NCBI RefSeq assembly: GCF_022693705.1
Contig: NZ_CP094288.1
Coordinates: 1,754,526-1,818,525, forward strand
DNA length: 64,000 nucleotides
Reading direction: 5' to 3'
Source of the DNA: Infirmifilum sp. NZ
GTDB lineage: Archaea > Thermoproteota > Thermoprotei > Thermofilales > Thermofilaceae
Shown here one piece after another: positions 59,658-64,000 of the stretch (the first letter of the stretch is position 1; every line of letters starts with the position of its first letter). Both the position numbers and the translations under genes were made by a program. Below the pieces are notes generated by a model. That model had not been told where the DNA came from. It was given only the letters and a program-made list of their open reading frames with translations, and made no database searches.

Positions 59658-60668
59658 ATGAGTGGCTCCGATGAAGGAATCTTGGAAAAGCTCTATGAAG
59701 AATGGGAGAATTTAGGAAGGCTAAGAGAGTTTCTCAATCGCACTGAACGAGACTTTAGCGATGCATTGGGCATGACCGAAAGATGCCTTCCAATGAGGGA
59801 GATATTCAGCGCCATTCAAAAAGCCCACACATTTGTCGACGTCATTTCCCAAACATTTACCAGCATTGTTTCCCAAAGCTTTCCCATCAGCGTTAACACC
59901 CTGGAAACCTACCTGAAAAAACTAAGAGAGGACGCTGACACCCTCTACAGTTTCCTAGAGGAGAAAACTTCCGAGGACATCCACATGATGGAATTACGCA
60001 TATGCGAGAATAGAGAACTTCAAGGATACATAATTAACTTCATCACGAGAATCAACGCAGACATCAGAGGCTTCACCGACGCGGTTAACACACTGAGAGA
60101 CATGATCGCCGAAGAGATCATTAGAAGAGGGGGGAGAGACATGATCTCGGGAGAGATCATTCGAAGAGGAGGAGCCCCGATTCCCCCGCAGCCTCCTCCA
60201 CAGCCCCCTACTCCTGTTAAGTCGCTCTCGGTCGGCGTTTTCCACTACAGAGTGACGTCAACCCCTGTGGTCTTCATCCTCGGTCGTTGCGACCCAGCAG
60301 ACCCGAGTGAGCCGAGCCACCTCTGCGTGAAGGACGAGGGCGGGCAGACGCTATACCTGTTCAAGGACATCGAGTGCCTTTGGGGCTGTCCTCGGGATGA
60401 CGCGCCGGAAGGGTGTACTCACAGGAAGCACGCGGAGATAAGAGTCGAGGAAAATGCTGTGAGGATCAGGAAGCTCGGCACCTTCCCGATCTACGAGTGC
60501 ACTGCTGCCGGTCTCCGGGAGGTAGACTCGCTCGAGCTCAGGCCCGGTCAGAGGGCCTTAATATCCCTGGCGGGCCTGAGGAGACTCGGGGCGCGCGGGG
60601 AGAGGTACACGGTGCACGGAGAAGGGCGCGCAACAGCCCTCCCGTGCATCGAGGTGTCCGTGAGTTGA
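59658..60668 (+). CDS. Helical-domain plus FHA-domain protein
   Basis: 336 residues. Residues 1-150 are helical (RLREFLNRTERDFSDAL; LETYLKKLREDADTLYSFLEE), then a proline-rich linker (PIPPQPPPQPPTP) and an FHA domain: FILGRCDPADP (GR loop) and THRKHAEIRV, the phosphothreonine-recognition motif (usual S-R-x-H, here H-R-K-H). A Cys-rich insert (CLWGCPRDDAPEGC plus earlier CDP, LCV) may bind metal. The ATG at 59658 lies 22 nt after the TATA element CTTAAGTATATG (59625-59636), so upstream in-frame starts are rejected. The stop overlaps the kinase start by 4 nt, coupling reader and writer of phosphorylation. Confidence 0.82.
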   Translation: MSGSDEGILEKLYEEWENLGRLREFLNRTERDFSDALGMTERCLPMREIFSAIQKAHTFVDVISQTFTSIVSQSFPISVNTLETYLKKLREDADTLYSFLEEKTSEDIHMMELRICENRELQGYIINFITRINADIRGFTDAVNTLRDMIAEEIIRRGGRDMISGEIIRRGGAPIPPQPPPQPPTPVKSLSVGVFHYRVTSTPVVFILGRCDPADPSEPSHLCVKDEGGQTLYLFKDIECLWGCPRDDAPEGCTHRKHAEIRVEENAVRIRKLGTFPIYECTAAGLREVDSLELRPGQRALISLAGLRRLGARGERYTVHGEGRATALPCIEVSVS

Positions 60669-62104
60669 GCTTTGAGCGGCTTGTAGAGAGGGTTTCATAC
60701 CTACTGGAGGCGTACGGCAGGCATGGGAGCCCAGCCGACTACGCGTACAGGCTTAGCGAGCTCTGCGCGCTCGCGGACGAGCTGGGGGTGCCTGGGCTGT
60801 GCGACTACGGCAAGCGCTCGTTGGAGCAGTGGGTCAAGGAGGGTAAGAGCCAAGGCTACATCCTGAGCAAGCTCAAGGAGTGGTGTGACCTCCTCGTTGA
60901 CAAGGCCCCGCTACTCAGGGAGGCGTCCGAGGATTTGAGAAGGCGCATCGCAACCCCCGACGACCTCAAGCAACTGCAACCCCCGCAGCCAGGCGGGGTT
61001 ATCCTTACCCGCTCCGTGATAGTGAAGAGAGGCGCCTCAGGTAGGCTCTACCTCGAGTTGAGGAACGACACCGACTTTAGGGCTGTCGTCACTCGGGTCG
61101 TGTTCGACGGCGACGTTAAGCTGGCGCTCCCCCTTGGCTTCATCGAAGTCAGGCCTCGTAGCTCAGCGCTCATTGAGAGGGAAGTGCTCGTGAAGTCTGA
61201 TCCAAGCTACGTGGAGGTCAGCTTTAAGCAAGTGGGCGGCGAGAATCGCCTTAAGGGGGGTGTCTCGCTGAGGCTTGCCGAAAAAGCTGTGGACTACAGG
61301 GAGCTACTCGGGAAGCCTGTCGAGGCGCTAAGGTCCGCCTCAAGTGTGGAGGCATGCCGTGAGAGGGTGACCACGCGGGAGAGGTTCGGCGAGTGGGAAG
61401 CCTACTGCAAGCTCTCCGAGGGAGGGTTTAGCGAGACTTACCTAGCCACGCGGGGCAAGGAGTGGGGGGTGGTGAAAGTCGCGAGAGAGGATCCCGAATC
61501 GAGGAGGGCGATCGAGAGGGAGTATGATATCCTCTCCTCCGCTAAGGGCCTCCCGGGGAACGTGAGGGCTCACGTAGTCGAAGTTATTGACCACGGGGTC
61601 AGCGCGGTCGGGCTACCTTACATCGTTCTCAGGTACTACCCAAAGGGGAACCTGCTGAGCGTGGCGGGGCGGCTCGACGAAAAGAGCGCCCTGGCCGTGC
61701 TCCTGCAAATCGGCGGAACCCTCATGGAGCTGTACACGAGGGGAATAATAAGGAAGCACGGGGACCTCAAACCCGAGAACGTGCTCATAGACGACGAAGG
61801 GAGACCTGTGATAGCGGACTTCGGCGTAGCCCTCGAGCCAAGGTACACGATGAGGAGTCAGGCCACGACACCCGGCTACGGTTGCAGAGCCGACGACGAG
61901 CGGGCGGACGTCTACGCGCTGGGAAGGCTCCTCGTGGACATGATCAGGGGGGTCGAAGCCCCAGAGGATAGCGTCCCCGCCTCTTTAAGCACTCTCGTGA
62001 GAGCCTCCCGCGCCAAGAGAGGGGACGGTTCCTGCGACCCCGCTAACATACCCAGGATGGAGGAGTTCATCAAGGTGGTACAAGACCGCTTACTGCTCTT
62101 TTAA
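60665..62104 (+). CDS. Ser/Thr protein kinase coupled to the FHA protein
   Basis: 479 residues. The N-terminal 110 residues are helical, 120-225 is beta-rich (VILTRSVIVKRGASGRLYLELRN), and a kinase domain follows (about 240-475): LSEGGFSETYLATR (Gly loop), VVKVARED (Lys), IEREYDIL (alpha-C Glu), KHGDLKPENVLID (catalytic loop, HGD), VIADFGVAL (DFG intact) and TPGYGCRADDERADVYALGRLL. The TTG at 60665 overlaps the FHA gene stop (TTGA), with GAGGTG 8 nt upstream. A longer in-frame version is rejected because it lies within the FHA gene. The 3' end overlaps the convergent coiled-coil gene by 15 nt. It is expected to phosphorylate Thr residues read by the FHA domain. Confidence 0.88.
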   Translation: MSFERLVERVSYLLEAYGRHGSPADYAYRLSELCALADELGVPGLCDYGKRSLEQWVKEGKSQGYILSKLKEWCDLLVDKAPLLREASEDLRRRIATPDDLKQLQPPQPGGVILTRSVIVKRGASGRLYLELRNDTDFRAVVTRVVFDGDVKLALPLGFIEVRPRSSALIEREVLVKSDPSYVEVSFKQVGGENRLKGGVSLRLAEKAVDYRELLGKPVEALRSASSVEACRERVTTRERFGEWEAYCKLSEGGFSETYLATRGKEWGVVKVAREDPESRRAIEREYDILSSAKGLPGNVRAHVVEVIDHGVSAVGLPYIVLRYYPKGNLLSVAGRLDEKSALAVLLQIGGTLMELYTRGIIRKHGDLKPENVLIDDEGRPVIADFGVALEPRYTMRSQATTPGYGCRADDERADVYALGRLLVDMIRGVEAPEDSVPASLSTLVRASRAKRGDGSCDPANIPRMEEFIKVVQDRLLLF

Positions 62105-63718
62105 CACCCTGGCAGCCAGCTCCTCCTTCTCCGCCCTGCACTCGGCTAGCTGTTTTTTAGTACTCTCGAGCTCCTGCCGTAGCGACTCGTTGCTCTTGAT
62201 AACCTCCTCGTACCTCATCCTGAGGCTCTCAAGCTCCTTCAGCTTCTCCTCGTACTCCCGAGCCTGATCCTCAGCACGAGCCCTCGCCTCCTCGAACCTG
62301 GCCATAGCCTTCAGCAGCTGCTCCCTAACACCCTCCAGCCTCCGGCGCTCCTCCTCCGCCCTCCTGATCTCCTCTTCCACCTTTTTCCTCCTCTCGGAGA
62401 CCTCTTGCTCGAACTTCTCCCACTCGGCCTTCAGCTCCGCCTCGCGGGCCTCGATCTCCTTCTCTCTGCTTTCAACAGCCTTCTCCCTGGCCTCTACCGT
62501 GGCGCGTAGCCTATCAACCTCCGCCTTCAGACTCTTCAAAGCGCTCTCCCTGTCCTGGACTTCCCTCTCCTTCTCGGTCAGCGCCTTCTGCTGCTTGTCC
62601 AGTTCCCTTTGCTTCTGCTCGAGGAAGGAGAGCCTTTCCCCGATCACCCGGAGCATGTCCTCGGCCTGCTTCATCCTAAGCTTCAGCTCCGACTCCCGCT
62701 GCACCAGCTCCTGCTCCAGCTTCTGCAGCGACGCCTCGCGCATCTTGAGCTCGTTCTCACGCCTCGAGAGCTCCTCCTCCCTTTCCTGCAGTCTCCGCTC
62801 CAGGCTCTTGAGCTCCTCTTCCCTCTCCCTAATCTTATTGCTCTCCTTTTCTAGAGTCTTCTTCAGCTTATCGAGCTCCTCCCTCTCCTGCACCACGCGC
62901 GCTAGAACCTCGGAGACCTCCTTCACCTTCTCGACAAGCTCACCTTCCCGAGCGTTGATGAACCCAAGCCTCGATTTTATGTTCTCCTCCAGCTTTTCCA
63001 GAGTCGAGGCGAGCTCGTCCCGGCGCTTCTCGAGCTCCTCCACATCTCCGGCCAGCTTCTCGTGAAGCTGCCTCAGCCCCTCCAGCTCCTTCTCCCTCTT
63101 CTCCACCTCCGCCAGTCTCCTCGCCAGAGCCTCCTCCCTCGACGCGAGCTCTTTGGCCCACGAGTCCAGCTTAGACCTCGCCTCCATGAGCTCTCTGAGG
63201 GTGTCGTTCAGGTGCGAGACCTCCTCGGATATAGTCCTCCTAGCGCTCTCCGCCTCGCCGGCCATTTTCCTGAAACTGCCCTCGAGGCTCAGAGAGAAGG
63301 CCTTCATCTCCTCAACTGTCTTTCCGAGAACAGAGTAGGCGTCCGTTAACGTCTTGAGGGAGGATTGCAGGAGCTCAAGCCCCTTGTTGATCTGCTGCTT
63401 CCTTGTCTCCAGGTCGTGGATGCTCTTCGCGACGCTGTACACCTCTTCTTCGTACTTCTTCACTTGCCTAAGCCTCTCCTCGAGGTCACCTCTTATCTTC
63501 TCAGCCTCGCCGACGAACTTGCTGAGAGACGCGTTGAAGCTATCGAGGAGAGAGCGGGTAGTTTCGTCGAGCCTCGCCAGCGCCTCAGGGAACTTGTACA
63601 TGATCGCGAAAACAGCCTCATCCCTGGAGAGCTCTTCGTTCTTTGCGATCTTCTTCTGGTGGAGCTTCTCCGCCTCCTTCTGGGCCAGCTTCACTACCTG
63701 CTCCAGAGAGTAGGACAT
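62090..63718 (-). CDS. Long coiled-coil protein (SMC/myosin-rod-like, no ATPase)
   Basis: 542 residues, almost entirely Glu/Lys/Arg/Leu heptads from about 60 to 535 (for example ELSRRENELKMREASLQKLE; REKAVESREKEIEAREAELKAE). A short non-coiled N-terminus (EQVVKLAQKEAEKLHQKKIAKNEEL) precedes. There are no Walker motifs, membrane helices or zinc ligands. A rod of roughly 70 nm if continuous. It could be a scaffold for the kinase/FHA system. The ATG lies 3 nt after the upstream coiled-coil gene. Confidence 0.75.
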   Translation of the reverse strand: MSYSLEQVVKLAQKEAEKLHQKKIAKNEELSRDEAVFAIMYKFPEALARLDETTRSLLDSFNASLSKFVGEAEKIRGDLEERLRQVKKYEEEVYSVAKSIHDLETRKQQINKGLELLQSSLKTLTDAYSVLGKTVEEMKAFSLSLEGSFRKMAGEAESARRTISEEVSHLNDTLRELMEARSKLDSWAKELASREEALARRLAEVEKREKELEGLRQLHEKLAGDVEELEKRRDELASTLEKLEENIKSRLGFINAREGELVEKVKEVSEVLARVVQEREELDKLKKTLEKESNKIREREEELKSLERRLQEREEELSRRENELKMREASLQKLEQELVQRESELKLRMKQAEDMLRVIGERLSFLEQKQRELDKQQKALTEKEREVQDRESALKSLKAEVDRLRATVEAREKAVESREKEIEAREAELKAEWEKFEQEVSERRKKVEEEIRRAEEERRRLEGVREQLLKAMARFEEARARAEDQAREYEEKLKELESLRMRYEEVIKSNESLRQELESTKKQLAECRAEKEELAARVLKEQ

Positions 63719-63721
63719 CGT

Positions 63722-64000
63722 TTACTTCTCGGAGAGTTTGCTAATAAGGTTTTTCTCACAGCAGAGGTCTAAGGAAGAGGCGAACGTGTCGAGAGCCCTG
63801 TTCAAGTCTTCGCGCAGGGCCTCCAAAAGAGCCACGACCGAAGCCGCGTCGTCCGCGGTTGCGAGCACCCTGCCGCCGAGCTCGTCTAGCCTCCTGTTGA
63901 CGTCGCTCCTCAGGCTCTCAAGCTGCTGCTTAACGCTCTCTAGGAACCTGGACTGCTCCCTAAGCATCCTGTCAGACGCCGTGCTTACGGTGCGCTGAAC
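63722..64000 (-). CDS. Coiled-coil protein, partial (N-terminus off the right edge)
   Basis: The frame is open from the stop at 63722-63724 to the window end (92 codons). It begins VQRTVSTASDRMLREQSRF as seen here, then continues with helical heptads (VKQQLESLRSDVNRRLDEL; LLEALREDLNRALDTFASSL) and ends CCEKNLISKLSEK. ATG 63967 could be an internal Met rather than the start. It immediately precedes the 542-residue coiled-coil gene, so they are probably cotranscribed and may form one filament. Confidence 0.65.
   Translation of the reverse strand, partial: VQRTVSTASDRMLREQSRFLESVKQQLESLRSDVNRRLDELGGRVLATADDAASVVALLEALREDLNRALDTFASSLDLCCEKNLISKLSEK

Noticed and set aside
60413-60664. In-frame extension upstream of the second kinase
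   Set aside because: It lies inside the FHA gene and reads as Arg/Gly-rich low complexity. A coupled TTG with Shine-Dalgarno exists at 60665.
62499-63065. A Ser/Leu-rich plus-strand open frame opposite the coiled-coil gene
   Set aside because: The opposite strand of Glu/Lys/Leu heptad codons always gives Ser/Leu/Phe-rich frames. It is an artefact.
1-64000. CRISPR array, tRNA or rRNA genes
   Set aside because: No regularly spaced repeats, T-loop consensus or rRNA-like sequence was found in the intergenic regions I read.

Overview
The window looks like chromosome of a hyperthermophilic crenarchaeon (Thermoproteota), most likely Thermofilum or a close relative. I infer this from archaeal TATA-type promoters 20 to 30 nt ahead of many starts, frequent GTG and TTG starts, a high-GC and tightly packed layout, form III RuBisCO, NreA, a dual-ATPase ECF transporter, TupABC tungstate uptake, and a GH57 amylopullulanase beside a maltogenic-amylase-like GH13 enzyme. 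No species was verified by search.

Layout. (1) 1-13.7 kb: an HtrA-type protease fragment, then a starch/maltodextrin locus. It has a secreted surface-anchored GH57 amylopullulanase, a companion surface protein carrying the same C-terminal domain, a cytoplasmic GH13 enzyme and a three-gene sugar ABC importer. It is followed by form III RuBisCO and a DHH phosphoesterase. (2) 13.7-17 kb: ECF vitamin transporter genes (T, S and a fused A1A2 ATPase). (3) 17-20.9 kb: a decayed stretch with a frameshifted VapC toxin beside VapB, a coiled-coil/PD-(D/E)XK-like protein, a SWIM zinc-finger pseudogene, a truncated alpha/beta hydrolase and a block of tandem GC-rich hairpins. (4) 20.9-36.6 kb: metabolism and transport: a PHP phosphoesterase, a GPH sugar symporter, a ZIP transporter, two radical-SAM proteins, NreA, a ModE-like regulator, a GltD-like flavoprotein, a flippase, a Nudix hydrolase and TupABC. 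A near-perfect palindrome resembling a ModE box overlaps the tupA promoter. (5) 37-38 kb: an ankyrin-repeat pseudogene and noncoding palindromes. (6) 38.2-64 kb: about 25 mostly unrecognised genes. I think this is the most interesting part of the window.

Region 6 combines two Ser/Thr protein kinases (one fused to a propeller-like domain), two FHA-type proteins that are paralogs, several long coiled-coil proteins and a beta-helix/bactofilin-like zinc-ribbon protein. It also holds a zinc-ribbon M48 metallopeptidase, a subtilase without a signal peptide behind a small I9-propeptide-like protein, an HD hydrolase, surface proteins with a C-terminal membrane anchor, and at least five small or large proteins ending in a SHOCT-like motif. 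Physical linkage, translational coupling and repeated modules suggest one membrane-associated phospho-signalling and proteolysis system. This is inference, not a recognised system. Two genes (vapC, M48 peptidase) carry single-base homopolymer frameshifts that should be confirmed before being treated as biology.
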